Shown here: positions 8,755 to 18,065 of the stretch, piece by piece
Layout of the letters: the number at the start of each line of letters is the position of its first letter
Numbering within the stretch: position 1 is the first letter of the stretch
Assembly: GCA_943788235.1 (NCBI GenBank)
Contig: CALSPM010000002.1
Coordinates: 719,983-783,982 of the forward strand
Length of the DNA: 64,000 bases
Origin: an uncultured Cyclobacteriaceae bacterium
GTDB lineage: Bacteria; Bacteroidota; Bacteroidia; Cytophagales; Cyclobacteriaceae
Reading direction: 5' to 3'
The notes under the pieces: generated by a model
Database searches by the model: none
What the model was told of the DNA's origin: nothing
Seen by the model: only the letters and a program-made list of their open reading frames with translations
Translations under genes and position numbers: made by a program

Positions 8755-8996
8755 ATATCCTAAATTATCCAAATAGTGGCACCTTACTAAGAATGGTTAT
8801 TTATTTCCGAATGATTTTACCTTTGAGACCCAAAAAAGATCTGATGGAAGTGCAATAAAGCCAAAGATCATGACTATCAAGCACGAATTCAAGAAAGATC
8901 TCGAGGGCATGGTTGTGCAAATTGCAGTGGTAATAAGGTTTCATTGTCAAATTGCTTAGCTACTACTGATATTGAATTATCCAAGAAATGGCATCC
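8755..8996 (+). pseudogene. Broken zinc-ribbon repeat protein (PF14311-like)
   Basis: One frame gives LSK-stop-WHLTKNGYLFPNDFTFE and then shifts to WKCNKAKDHDYQARIQERS followed by GHGCANCSGNKVS and IELSKKWHP. This is the signature of the PF14311 zinc-ribbon repeat (L-x-K-E-W-H-P-T-K-N-G, then W-x-C-x-x-x-H-x-W, then G-C-P-Y-C-S-G). There is a nonsense codon and a frameshift, and the next repeat is cut at WHP exactly where an IS remnant begins (8997). Proteins with this repeat are often found in mobile or defence-rich regions and carry nuclease domains; none is left here. Confidence 0.7.
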
Positions 8997-9247
8997 GTAT
9001 ACCGTCAGCAAAAAGTGGACTAATAAGGGTTAAATTATAAGAGCGTATTTTAAATAGAGTAAACACTTAAATTGAACTACAATGGGAAGGAAGAGAAATG
9101 TAAGTTTATTAATAAGTGAACTAAAAAGGAAGATACGCAAGATGTAAAATTCAGAGGAAAAGATCAGAATTGTAATTGAGAGTATTCGAGGTGATTTGAG
9201 TATTGCTGAACTCTGTCGTAAAGAAGGCATTCATCGAGCAAACTAAC
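8997..9247 (+). mobile_element. IS3-family remnant (right end and first part of OrfA)
   Basis: GTATACCGTCAGCAAAAAGT matches the reverse complement of the right end of the full IS copies. It is followed by the start of OrfA (MGRKRNVSLLISELKRK), with a TAA nonsense codon soon after, and the match ends near the equivalent of HQAN in OrfA. The orientation is inverted relative to the two complete copies. It truncates the zinc-ribbon pseudogene. Confidence 0.8.
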
Positions 9248-9261
9248 TGATTGTAGCACCG

Positions 9262-9425
9262 CTACCCCAGAGTTTCTTTCAACACATGGTAATCAGCAAA
9301 ATTTCTTGCTATACCAGATGCATATCCCATTTTAACATCTAAATCATATACACGTATACTATTTTGGGCATTTGCTCCAATAATAACTAGAAGAAAAATC
9401 GATAAAAGGAAATAAAATTTTTCAT
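9262..9425 (-). pseudogene. 5' fragment of a secreted protein gene
   Basis: Minus-strand reading gives a signal peptide (KFYFLLSIFLLVIIGANAQ, with an A-N-A-Q cleavage site) followed by NSIRVYDLDVKMGYASGIA and a stop at 9262. The only ATG, at 9425, is out of frame by one base in an A-run, so the start appears to have lost an A. The fragment ends next to the IS remnant, which probably removed the rest. The mature protein is not recognised. Confidence 0.4.
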
Positions 9426-9576
9426 GCTTTTTTGATTTTTTTGATTGATAATTAATTTGAACTAAGATATTAATGAAAACGTAAATTTTTATTTTTTGAA
9501 CTAAAATTAAAAAAAAAATCTACCTCATTTTCCGAGGTACGACCAGCGCATAATCTAAAAAAATGAGTATCCCTTT

Positions 9577-10818
9577 TTAATCCAAAGTGTATACCCTTTC
9601 TATAGGCCATTCATCAGCATATCCCTTTTTCCAAATCTCTTTGTCTAAATCCGCATCGCTTATTATACAACGGTCGAGATCTATTTTAATCTGTTCCTTA
9701 TTCATGTCTTGACCGATAAATACGATCTCATTCTTGCAATCACCAAATATTTTATCCCAGTCTGATTCAATTTCGTTTTGATTTTCTTTGAATGCTAAAT
9801 ATTGTGTTCTCTTCTCAAAAGGCATACTACTCCACCATACACCTGCGCTATCAGCTTTTAAAGAACCTCCTGCTTGACTCCAACTCAATGCTTGTCCAGG
9901 TCGCGATGCCAACCAAAATAGTCCTTTACTACGAATTATGGAATTTGGAAATCTATTTTGCACGAAATGCCAAAATCTTTTAGGACTAAAAGGCTTTCTG
10001 TTTCTGTATACAAAAGAAGATATTCCATACTCTTCGGTTTCAGGAATATGCTTATCCTTATTCAGTTCTTCAATCCACCCTGCACTTTGTTCTGCTTCAT
10101 CAAAATCAAATAACCCAGTATTTAAAATCTCTTTTGATGCCACTTTACTAAAACTAGACTCGATTATTTTAGCTGTTGGATTTAGTTTTTGAATGATCCC
10201 TCTTAGCTCTCCCCGATGCTTTGTAGTTATCAGGTCGGTTTTATTCAAAATAATAATATTAGCGAATTCAATTTGATCGGTCAATAGATTAACAATGGTT
10301 CTGTAGTCATCGTCTATATTAGTTAATGCTCTATCCATCAATGTTTCTGGACTACCAAAATCTTTAAAAAAATTAAATCCATCTACTACTGTTACCATTG
10401 TGTCTATATAACTAAATCGAGATAGGTCAATACCATTTTCCTCATCTAAGAAAGAGAAAGTTTGCGCAACAGGTACAGGTTCGCTGATACCTGTGCTTTC
10501 AATAAGTAAGTAATCAAAGCGATTTTCTTTTGCTAGGCGCTCTACCTCAATCATTAAGTCTTCACGCAGAGTACAACAGATACAACCGTTACTCATTTCT
10601 ACAAGTTTTTCTTCTGTACGAGAAAGAGTATTTTCATTTTTTACTAATTCTGCATCTACATTTACTTCACTCATATCATTAACAATAACAGCAACTTTTA
10701 AACCCTCCTTGTTGTGCAAAACATAGTTAAGTAAAGTCGTTTTTCCTGCTCCAAGGAAGCCGCTCAACACAGTCACTGGTAATTTTCCTTTCATTTTATT
10801 CTCGTTTTCAGATAACAT
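9577..10818 (-). CDS. COG0523 (CobW/ZNG1/ZigA-like) metallochaperone GTPase
   Basis: 413 residues. The P-loop GFLGAGKTT is at 20-28, the invariant metal-binding CICC at 79-82, and NKTD forms the guanine-specificity motif. The CobW C-terminal domain starts around residue 265 (SSFVYRNRKPFSPKRFW). Members of the long ZigA/YciC type deliver zinc to client enzymes in a GTP-dependent way and are usually repressed by Zur. Both an ATG at 10818 and one eight codons in could start it. The gene diverges from the NTF2-like gene, and a 25-bp palindrome sits 28 bp upstream of its start, which supports metal-responsive control. Confidence 0.88.
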   Translation of the reverse strand: MLSENENKMKGKLPVTVLSGFLGAGKTTLLNYVLHNKEGLKVAVIVNDMSEVNVDAELVKNENTLSRTEEKLVEMSNGCICCTLREDLMIEVERLAKENRFDYLLIESTGISEPVPVAQTFSFLDEENGIDLSRFSYIDTMVTVVDGFNFFKDFGSPETLMDRALTNIDDDYRTIVNLLTDQIEFANIIILNKTDLITTKHRGELRGIIQKLNPTAKIIESSFSKVASKEILNTGLFDFDEAEQSAGWIEELNKDKHIPETEEYGISSFVYRNRKPFSPKRFWHFVQNRFPNSIIRSKGLFWLASRPGQALSWSQAGGSLKADSAGVWWSSMPFEKRTQYLAFKENQNEIESDWDKIFGDCKNEIVFIGQDMNKEQIKIDLDRCIISDADLDKEIWKKGYADEWPIERVYTLD

Positions 10819-10846
10819 AATTTCTCGAAATTAGTTAAAATAAAAA

Positions 10847-10871
10847 TTAAATGCAACATTGTTGCATTTAA
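10847..10871. promoter_or_regulatory. 25-bp perfect palindrome, Zur/Fur-family-like operator
   Basis: The left arm TTAAATGCAACA and right arm TGTTGCATTTAA are exact reverse complements around a single central T. The site lies between two divergent genes, 11 bp before the ATG at 10883 and 28 bp before the ATG at 10818, so one dimer could repress both. The core TGCAACA-N-TGTTGCA has the odd-centred symmetry of Fur-superfamily operators, and a COG0523 GTPase is a classic Zur target. Assignment to Zur is inference. Confidence 0.7.
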
Positions 10872-10882
10872 AATAGAAAAGT

Positions 10883-11344
10883 ATGATCTCTCAAGAACAA
10901 GTAATAAAAGCTCAAAACGAATGGGGCGCTGGAGTTGTAAAAATTGGATCACTCAAGGACAGTAGAATCGAATGTGAAGTTTTTACAAATGAATTTTTAG
11001 ACAAGTTATATTTATTCAAAAGTAACTCGGTTTTGTTTAAACCTAAAAAATGTAAAGTTCAACAATTTAGATCAACAAAAACTGAAGCTCTATCTTATTT
11101 CATTGCTGGAGAAGATCGCCAATGTGAGAAAGATGGTGGTTTTACAATTAATCCTTGGACAAGGGTAAGATTTGAAAATTCAAATTTTATCTTAGAAGAA
11201 AGTCGTGCAATTGCAATGGGAAATTATTTTTTTACTGATCTAAATGGTAACGAAGCTAAAGTAGAATTTACTTTTGGCTATAAATGGAGCGGTGGTCAAT
11301 TAAAAATTGATTTACATCATTCTTCCTTTCCATATAACCCATGA
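10883..11344 (+). CDS. NTF2-fold protein (CaMKII-association-domain/SnoaL-like)
   Basis: 153 residues. The pattern QNEWGAGVVKIGSL, then VLFKPKKCKVQQFR, AIAMGNYFFTD, VEFTFGYKW and the ending LHHSSFPYNP matches small bacterial NTF2-like proteins related to the CaMKII association domain, whose last strand carries H-H-S-S-x-P. Such folds hold small ligands or act as dimerisation units. It is divergent from the COG0523 GTPase across a shared palindrome, so it is probably part of a zinc-limitation response. The next gene begins 10 bp after its stop. The exact biochemical role is unknown. Confidence 0.65.
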   Translation: MISQEQVIKAQNEWGAGVVKIGSLKDSRIECEVFTNEFLDKLYLFKSNSVLFKPKKCKVQQFRSTKTEALSYFIAGEDRQCEKDGGFTINPWTRVRFENSNFILEESRAIAMGNYFFTDLNGNEAKVEFTFGYKWSGGQLKIDLHHSSFPYNP

Positions 11345-11354
11345 TTTATCTTGT

Positions 11355-11789
11355 ATGAAAAAACACCTATTTTTCGTATGCCCAACAGATAATTTAGAAA
11401 GTATAATTGATTTGAAATTTAAACATAAAAACTACTATTTATCATCACTCGGTAATTCCATGACATTCAATGAAGAGATAGTCAACGAAATAGATATGCT
11501 CATCAAAAGATTCAAGATAACAGAAATTATATTTGTTTTAGGAAGTAATAATAAAATAATTAACGATGCATTGGCAGATCAAGAATTCTCAAATATAAAA
11601 GTGCTGAGACCTTTGTATAAAGAAATCACTCTACAAAATAAATTATTAAAAGCACTTTGGAAACCAAGCAATATAATATTACCCATCATATCATCTCACT
11701 TAAATAAAAAAATTAAAGAATTGAGCCTTAAGATGAGAACTCTTTCGATTGCACAACAAAACATGCACGCACACGTTTTTGATATATAA
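11355..11789 (+). CDS. Small hypothetical protein, probable member of the palindrome-controlled operon
   Basis: I place the start at the ATG at 11355 (MKKHLFFVCPTDNLESII), giving 144 residues; an upstream in-frame ATG at 11307 would overlap the previous gene and adds an unlikely tail. It has an alternating beta-alpha pattern (TEIIFVLGSNNKIINDAL) and a helical C-terminus. I recall similar small proteins in other Bacteroidota but no function. The 10-bp gap to the NTF2-like gene suggests co-transcription and shared metal control. Confidence 0.55.
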   Translation: MKKHLFFVCPTDNLESIIDLKFKHKNYYLSSLGNSMTFNEEIVNEIDMLIKRFKITEIIFVLGSNNKIINDALADQEFSNIKVLRPLYKEITLQNKLLKALWKPSNIILPIISSHLNKKIKELSLKMRTLSIAQQNMHAHVFDI

Positions 11790-12250
11790 AAAAATGTTTT
11801 CAGTGACATTAATGATGTCTCATTTTATCGAGAACACAATATACTCAACTAGATTTTTGTAAATTATATTATTACAATTACATAAAATCCTTTGTCAGCG
11901 CATAGATTATAAATTTTCTTATTGCTTCTGATCAATATACTTCCTTATATCGTACGTAATATGTTATGTTGTGCATGATCTAAAATCAAAAGTGTACCTA
12001 AAAACTTTAATCAAATTCTGATATGATAACGACTCTATTAAAGAGTTATGACATTGTATCTACTTTTTTTATTTTATTCCATAAAAAAGCGTCTTTTGGA
12101 ATGGTTAAAGGGATTTTTTAGCTATAAAAATCTATTTAAAGGAAGTTGAAGAAAAATAGACCCATTAACTAAAAATACCCTTTTGCTGCGGCCACATATC
12201 TTCGTTAAAAATCATGTGCTACAGAGGTAGCGTTACCCGCTTTAGGTAAA
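11790..12250. other. Intergenic stretch between convergent genes
   Basis: No gene is supported. AT-rich sequence with no long frame on either strand. The last 70 bases before 12250 are richer in GC but show no clear hairpin followed by T-run. Confidence 0.4.
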
Positions 12251-13288
12251 TTAATGCCATTGCTCAATGTGATTAGAGGAATAGAAATAATATAAAATTT
12301 GACTGGTAAAAAGCATCAACGCCCCAAACTGATGTATCGCTCCCAGCCCAATCGGCACCGCATACAGCAAAGTTATTATGCCCAAAAGCACCTGAACAGA
12401 TACCATAGCTACCATAAAGTGGATACTTCTCCATTGACCCTTGTTTTGTTTTCGGTAACGTGAGGCAATAAACTGATATACCACCAGGACCAATACTATA
12501 ACTCCGAGATAACGATGGATCAACTGAACCGAAGCTAGATTCTCAAAAAAACTGACGATGCCATCTGTTTCGAAAGCATAAAAAACAGATTCAGCAATCC
12601 ATTCGGTACCCATCTTAGGAAACGTATTGTAGACCAAGCCTGCCTTTAATCCTGAAACAAAAGCGCCATAAATAATCTGAAGAATCGTGAATAGTATCAA
12701 TAACTGAACCCCAATCAATGAAGTAGTCCTCTTTGATGATTTCTGTGGATAGACTTCACCCAATACAACCCTAAGTAAATAAGCATAGAGCACAAAGGCT
12801 ATGGTGAGGTGTGCAGCCAGTCGATAATGACTCACATTAGGATCATTTACCAACCCACTTTTAACCATATACCAACCCATACCTGCCTGCATCGCACCTA
12901 AAAGGCAGGCAATTAAAAGTTTCTGAACTAAGCCTTTAGACAGTCTTTTTTTGACCAGGAAATAAACAAATGGTATGATGAAAACCAAGCCGATGAATCT
13001 CCCAATCATGCGATGGATGTACTCCCACCAAAATATGGATTTAAATTCACTTAGCGTGAAATCATAGTTTTTTAATTTGAACTCGGGCGTTTGCTGATAG
13101 CGTTGGAAAGTTTCCATCCAATCTGCAGTAGTCAAAGGGGGAATAGTCTCCATGAAAAGACTCCACTGCACCATGGACAATCCAGAATGGGTCAGACGAG
13201 TCAAACCACCTACAATTACCATAATAGCTACCAATAAACACCCAGAAAATAGCCAAAAAATAACACCTTTGTCCCCTACTGACTTCAT
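12251..13288 (-). CDS. ctaA: COX15/CtaA family heme A synthase
   Basis: Polytopic membrane protein with eight hydrophobic segments. It shows the COX15 signatures GGLTRLTHSGLSMVQW, EYIHRMIGR, HLTIAF, LIHRYLG and GAIHQFGAL, which supply the paired heme-ligand histidines. It converts heme O to heme A for cytochrome oxidase. I prefer the ATG at 13288 (MKSVGDKGVIFWLF); an in-frame start at 13363 would prefix a non-membrane tail. An IS element is inserted 95 bp upstream of this start (20 bp from the longer one), so the native promoter may have been displaced. Confidence 0.9.
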   Translation of the reverse strand: MKSVGDKGVIFWLFSGCLLVAIMVIVGGLTRLTHSGLSMVQWSLFMETIPPLTTADWMETFQRYQQTPEFKLKNYDFTLSEFKSIFWWEYIHRMIGRFIGLVFIIPFVYFLVKKRLSKGLVQKLLIACLLGAMQAGMGWYMVKSGLVNDPNVSHYRLAAHLTIAFVLYAYLLRVVLGEVYPQKSSKRTTSLIGVQLLILFTILQIIYGAFVSGLKAGLVYNTFPKMGTEWIAESVFYAFETDGIVSFFENLASVQLIHRYLGVIVLVLVVYQFIASRYRKQNKGQWRSIHFMVAMVSVQVLLGIITLLYAVPIGLGAIHQFGALMLFTSQILYYFYSSNHIEQWH

Positions 13289-13439
13289 AAGCACAAAAGT
13301 ACGACCAGCCCGCTTAGACTCCAACATATCAAATGAATATATTGTCTGAACACATATTATCATATTATAACAAAAAGAAATATGTATGTCGTCAAATAAA
13401 AGTGGACTTTTTCAGATATAAATTAAGCGAGTGTTGATA

Positions 13440-14408
13440 CTAATTTAAATAATTAATTTGATTCTGCTTTTTTCGTTCAATTAAAGTTTGTTGTTTGATT
13501 TTTTCCCTATGCCTAAGTTTTCGTTCTCCAGTTCCATAATAGACCTCAGAAGGAGTAAGGTTATTGATGGACTCATGGTATCTTTCATAGTTGTAATACT
13601 GAACAAATTGCTTCATTTTAGACTCTAGCTGCCCTGGGCTGTAATAATTATCCAGTTTCACTACATTTTTCATTGATCTGTGATATCGTTCAATTTTACC
13701 CTGAGTTTGTGGATGAAGCGGTCGACCTCGTACATGTTTCATGTTTCGATCATTTAAATATTCTGCTAATTCAATAGATAGGTAACACGATCCATTATCA
13801 GATAGTAACTTTGGAGGAGCATGGGTTTGTGCGACTAATAAGGCCTCATCCAAGGTCTGTTTTACATCCTCTGCCTTCATAGTGGCACACAACTTCCAGT
13901 TGACAATAAAACGACTGTAATCATCCAATATGGTTGATAAGTAATACCATCCCCATCCAACTATTTTAAAATAGGTGAAGTCTGTTTGCCACATCTGATT
14001 TACTGAAGTGGTTTTATCTTGAAAACTATCAGAGGCACTCATAATCCTGAATGAAGGAGTTGTGATAAGACCATTGAGCTTTAATATCCTATACACACTC
14101 GACTCACTGATATAATAACTGTATTTATCTATGATATGCCATGCCAGCTCTCTAGATGATAACTCAGGGCGTTCTAAAGCAATCTCAACCACTTTATCTC
14201 TGTCAGCTAAGTTGATCTTATTCCAAACTTCTTTCCTATTACCAGACCTTCGAGCCAAGCCATCATATCCATGCTGTTGGTAGCCATTATACCATTTGTA
14301 AAAGGTAGTTTTATTCACTTTTAGTTGCCTGAGAGTTCTGATAACACCAAGATCACTTTGCTCTACAAGACGGATGATCTCCATCTTTTCGTTTTGACTG
14401 TAATGCAT
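13440..14408 (-). CDS. IS3-family transposase OrfB (DDE integrase)
   Basis: 322 residues with an HTH region at the N-terminus (VNKTTFYKWYNGYQQHG) and an rve integrase core: first Asp in WQTDFTYFK, second Asp in LLSDNGS, Glu in GKIERYHR. It is in the -1 frame relative to OrfA. Upstream of its ATG the frame stays open back to a run of eight A in OrfA, so the active enzyme is probably the OrfAB fusion. It is identical in amino-acid sequence to the copy at 62053. Confidence 0.95.
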   Translation of the reverse strand: MHYSQNEKMEIIRLVEQSDLGVIRTLRQLKVNKTTFYKWYNGYQQHGYDGLARRSGNRKEVWNKINLADRDKVVEIALERPELSSRELAWHIIDKYSYYISESSVYRILKLNGLITTPSFRIMSASDSFQDKTTSVNQMWQTDFTYFKIVGWGWYYLSTILDDYSRFIVNWKLCATMKAEDVKQTLDEALLVAQTHAPPKLLSDNGSCYLSIELAEYLNDRNMKHVRGRPLHPQTQGKIERYHRSMKNVVKLDNYYSPGQLESKMKQFVQYYNYERYHESINNLTPSEVYYGTGERKLRHREKIKQQTLIERKKQNQINYLN

Positions 14409-14422
14409 GTACTTCTTCCTCT

Positions 14423-14770
14423 TTACTCGGGTGAGCCAATGTTTTTTTTCAAGTCTCTCACTTCTAGTGAAAGATCTGCCACAAGTTCCTTTAAAGAGGC
14501 GTTCTCCCCTTTTAATTCTTGAACCTCTGAGGTATTGGCTTCTCGCATGGTATCACCATTTAACCTGTGCTTGCCAGCTTCCATGAAATCCTTACTCCAC
14601 TTGTAATAGTTTGCTTGATGAATGCCTTCCTTGCGACAGAGTTCAGCAATACTCAACTCACCTCGAATACCCTCAATTACAATTCTGATCTTTTCTTCTG
14701 AATTATATGCCTTGCGTGTCTTCCTTTTTAGTTCACTAATTAATGAACTTGCATTTCTCTTCTTTCCCAT
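14423..14770 (-). CDS. IS3-family OrfA (HTH protein)
   Basis: 115 residues: helix-turn-helix (LSIAELCRKEGIHQANYYKW) followed by a leucine-rich coiled coil (ENASLKELVADLSLEVRDLKK). Near its end the codons AAA AAA AAC preceded by A give an A-run suited to -1 slippage, and after slippage the frame reads HWLTRVKRKKYMHY into OrfB without a stop. It differs from copy 2 at two residues (Lys/Arg in the HTH, Ser/Leu near the end). Confidence 0.93.
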   Translation of the reverse strand: MGKKRNASSLISELKRKTRKAYNSEEKIRIVIEGIRGELSIAELCRKEGIHQANYYKWSKDFMEAGKHRLNGDTMREANTSEVQELKGENASLKELVADLSLEVRDLKKNIGSPE

Positions 14771-14828
14771 TGTAGTTAAATTTAAGTGTTTACTCTGTTT
14801 AAAACACGCTCTTATAATTTAACCCTTA

Positions 14829-15380
14829 TTAGTTCACTTTTTGCTGACGGTATACAAACATGAGTAAAAACCCTATTAAAGTCTTCTTACCCATCACTGG
14901 ATGCTTGACCATAGCCTTAGTATCCAAAGCCTCATCTAGGGCTTGTAAGAACTCGTAGAGATCCTTTTGTTTCTCTTCTATGACAGCAGCTTTCTTTTCA
15001 TCTCCAAGCTCTATAAGGCTTGATGTACTTTCTTTAAACCAGCTCAATGTATCTCTATACTTTTGAACTAGATACACGAGTTCAGTTAGGTCAATAGAGC
15101 CATCGCTTTGTGCCTCCTCTACTAATTCAAAATAGGCATTAAAGATATTTTGCCCTTGGTTGAAGGTAGCCAGTGCCCCTTTGATCTCGAACTTCTGCAG
15201 ATATTCATCTAGCTTATTCTCATATTTTCGTCCTCGCTTGCGAGCAATGCTTGAGGATCCTCCAACCATGCGTACAGGGGTAGAATGTGAATCTCCTAAA
15301 AGATCATTAGATATTGATTTTCCGTAGTTACGACCAATTTCTCGTACAATAGAGTTGGTAAAGGTTGAGGCTAGTCCCAT
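14829..15380 (-). CDS. Hypothetical protein truncated by IS insertion
   Basis: 183 codons. The native part runs from MGLASTFTNSIVREIGRNYG to LIGFLLMF; the last eight residues (VYRQQKVN) and the stop come from the IS right end. A Ser/Arg-rich low-complexity linker near residue 45 is followed by an acidic helical domain (EEAQSDGSIDLTELVYLVQ) resembling TerB- or EF-like helical bundles, though I cannot name a family. The missing C-terminus was not found elsewhere in the window. Confidence 0.55.
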   Translation of the reverse strand: MGLASTFTNSIVREIGRNYGKSISNDLLGDSHSTPVRMVGGSSSIARKRGRKYENKLDEYLQKFEIKGALATFNQGQNIFNAYFELVEEAQSDGSIDLTELVYLVQKYRDTLSWFKESTSSLIELGDEKKAAVIEEKQKDLYEFLQALDEALDTKAMVKHPVMGKKTLIGFLLMFVYRQQKVN

Positions 15381-15457
15381 AAGGCAGCGTATTTAATTAA
15401 TATGATTGGTTTAGATTATAATCAACAAACAAGATATGAAATCTTTAGTGTATTTAG

Positions 15458-15573
15458 AAATCTCATGAGCATAAGCCTTCGGGGTTATATTGAGTTATCA
15501 GTAAGTGTAATGGTAAAGGGAAACCAACTATATACTACGGGGTGGGTAATAATACAAAATCAAAATAGTATTT
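15458..15573. repeat. Duplicated 3' flank of giant protein A
   Basis: This stretch, with ATAAGCCTTCGGGGTTATAT near its start, is repeated at 53881-54000 with roughly 90% identity, each copy directly downstream of one of the two giant T9SS protein genes. It is probably part of the original duplication unit and may hold a 3' UTR element; no strong terminator hairpin is visible. Confidence 0.7.
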
Positions 15574-16955
15574 ACTCCTTAATCAACCTAGTCGAGAAGC
15601 GATCACCACTCCTATTCTCTAGCTTGATAATATAGACTCCTTCACTGAGCTGCACTAACGTCAATGCGATTATCGGTAGACCTCATGATTCTTTTACCCG
15701 ATAGGTTATAAATCGTAGCCTCTTTGAATTCTGCCATCTTGATATTGATGATGCCATCGAGTTGGATTGGGGTAGATCATCTCTGAAGCATCTGCTAGGG
15801 ATAGGGTTTCTTCCTCTTCTTCCACATCAGTTAAGTTGATGGTAAAAATGGCTACATCGCTTAAAGCACCATCGGAAACCTCAATACCCAAACTATAAGT
15901 AGGTGTCGTCTCAAAGTCCAGAGCTGAGCTCGTTGATACGGTCAACTCTCCACTTTCACTATCTAAACTAAAGGCTTCAGCATCATTGCCACTCACAATT
16001 GTATAAGTCAAAGTATCCCCATCAGGATCTGAAGCTTCTACCGTGCCTAATATCGTTCCGTTGATACTGTTTTCTGCTAGGCTATAAGTAGCTGCAGTAT
16101 TGTTGGTGCTTGATTTGTAGTGGTACTGTCTTCATCGACATCAGTTAAGTTAATGGTAAGTTGCTGAGTCACTTAAGGCTCCATCTGATGACTTTGATAA
16201 GTAAGCTAAAGGATGGAGTAGTCTCAAAATCTAAAGCTATCACTATTGCTACTGTTAATCTCCTGTACCGCTATCTAAGACCAAAAGCTTGATCTGTATT
16301 CCACTAAGAATGCTGTAAATCAAAGTATCCCCATCAGCATCACTGGCTTGAATGTTCCTACTACTGTAGCCTTTGGACTGTTTTCTGCCAAGTGTGAAAG
16401 TATCGTTATGATTGGAGGATTGCATGCTGTTCCTCCTTCACCTATGGTAAAACTTAACTCTTCTGAAAATCTGATCCAATGTAGGCTGCATCAATGGCTT
16501 GTACTGCCCAGTAATAAGTTCCTGCAGGGAGCGCTACATTCCAATAAGATTATGTCCTGAATTACCACTCGATGCAGACATTCTTAATCCACTCCTAGAG
16601 GCATCTGAAGACAATATATCTTGCCTCCTGGCTTACTACCGATCCGTAAAGCATAGGTAAGTCCTGCTACTGGAGTATGATCATCAGTAGCCCCATCCCA
16701 GGAAAATTCCATGGTAGTCAAGCTGTCCGCATTGGTTATCCTACCATTTGATTTTATGGTTGTCAACGCTGGTGAATTAGTTGCTTTGCTTGCTTTGGCG
16801 TTTGGGAGGGGTTGGTGGCTTATTCACGCTGAATTTTTTTACTGTCATCGGTAGCTCCTGCTGGATCACTGGGGGAACCTACTGCACTGTTTTGCTCTAC
16901 AATAGCGGATTCATTGCGGTAGTTTCTATAGGTTCTAAAGATGTACTGACCATTA
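15574..16955 (-). pseudogene. Giant protein A, degraded C-terminal region with T9SS sorting domain
   Basis: Short pieces in all three frames restore FnIII (SLTTMEFSWDGATDDHTPVA), two or three cadherin-like repeats (SGELTVSTSSALDFETTPTY) and a T9SS type A sorting domain (MIYPNPT near 15785, then a piece ending DRFSTRLIKE at 15574). At least six indels interrupt it. The paralogue B has the same end in one intact frame at 53994-54212, which shows what the original tail looked like. Confidence 0.7.
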
Positions 16956-18065
16956 TTATTCTTGTCTTCTCCTGCAATTGAGAAAGTCTAAGTCTCCATC
17001 ACCATCGATATCTCCAAACTCTACGGTAGCTTTAATGATATCACTAATGTCAAAAGCACTTGCTACATACTGCTTTGTAGCAGGATCATACTCACTGAGC
17101 TTGGTCACCTCTCCCTCACCTGTCAAGGTACCTGAGTAAATAATATCTGTATACCCATCAGAGTTAAAATCTCCTAGATCAATCTTACTGTTTCTAATCC
17201 CTGATAAGTTGGTGGTGATCTTTGGCCAATCTGTTTTGCCCTCGTTGAGATGATTAAGATAAATCTCAAAGACATCTCCATCAATTGAAGTGCCCGATAA
17301 TATGATATCTAAATCTCCATCACTGTCAAAATCAATGAAGTCTGTAGTTCCATCTTGAACTGCAACAAGACTGTTGTCAGTTTTAGTCAAACTAAAAGCT
17401 CCTCCACTTTCCGTGATATTATCATATAAAATACTTGATAGACCTTGACTGGCACTGTAGCCGCTGATAAGAAAATCAATATCTTGATCTCCATCATAAT
17501 CTCCAAAATCAAAAGAGGACGACGTCAAGTTTGTTATCTTATCGGATTGATCGTTAATTTTTAATGCTGGTGTTGTGGACATTACCTCTAAATCCAAAAC
17601 ATATAGTTTTAACTCTGCTGATGATGTATTATTAGTTAAACCTAAGGAAATAATCTCTTTCCTGCCATCATTATTTAAATCGACAATCTGAGACTTAGCA
17701 TTATAAAGTTTATAGTCTGAAAGTCCTGTTGCAGACAAGAAGTCATTGACATTGGAAGAATCATTTGAAAGGTACAAATGTGCTCCTTCACCATTATTGA
17801 GACTCATAAAAACATCTTGAATTCCATCTCCATTGATATCAGATACTTGAATATCGGAAAGTTTTCCTACGTTTGAAACAAAATTATATTTGCTCTCTGT
17901 ATTGCTTATCAATCTTTGACCATCAAACTGTAATAATTTAGTTTCTGCTGAATTTTTTGATCCGTAAAGCACATCCAAATCATCATCTCCATCTATATCT
18001 ACCATTTTGAGGACAGGATCAGATACTGTAGCCACTTGATAATCAATAATACCTCCTTGGTTCAC
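16956..18065 (-). CDS. Giant protein A, third frame: FG-GAP/VCBS repeats
   Basis: 369 residues made of FG-GAP/VCBS repeats with D-x-[DN]-x-D-G loops ([54 protein letters not shown]), which predict a calcium-binding propeller. The frame breaks after [26 protein letters not shown] continues one base off and ends in a Pro-rich linker before another FnIII-like segment around 16560-16770. Confidence 0.7.
   Translation of the reverse strand: MNQGGIIDYQVATVSDPVLKMVDIDGDDDLDVLYGSKNSAETKLLQFDGQRLISNTESKYNFVSNVGKLSDIQVSDINGDGIQDVFMSLNNGEGAHLYLSNDSSNVNDFLSATGLSDYKLYNAKSQIVDLNNDGRKEIISLGLTNNTSSAELKLYVLDLEVMSTTPALKINDQSDKITNLTSSSFDFGDYDGDQDIDFLISGYSASQGLSSILYDNITESGGAFSLTKTDNSLVAVQDGTTDFIDFDSDGDLDIILSGTSIDGDVFEIYLNHLNEGKTDWPKITTNLSGIRNSKIDLGDFNSDGYTDIIYSGTLTGEGEVTKLSEYDPATKQYVASAFDISDIIKATVEFGDIDGDGDLDFLNCRRRQE

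Larger units (their letters stand above)
13383..14856 (-). mobile_element. Complete IS3-family element, copy 1 (1474 bp)
   Basis: The ends begin TGTATGTCGTCAAATAAAAG on the left and, reverse-complemented, TGTATACCGTCAGCAAAAAG on the right: imperfect inverted repeats with terminal TG...CA. It carries OrfA and OrfB in the IS3 arrangement with a -1 frameshift site. A second copy at 61996-63469 has exactly the same length and almost the same sequence. Flanking bases (AATA left, AACA right) do not form a clear target duplication. Confidence 0.95.

Noticed and set aside
9030-9230. 66-codon minus-strand frame, repeated at 14622 and 63235 on the plus strand
   Set aside because: It is the antisense of OrfA in each IS copy or remnant, which explains its repetition.
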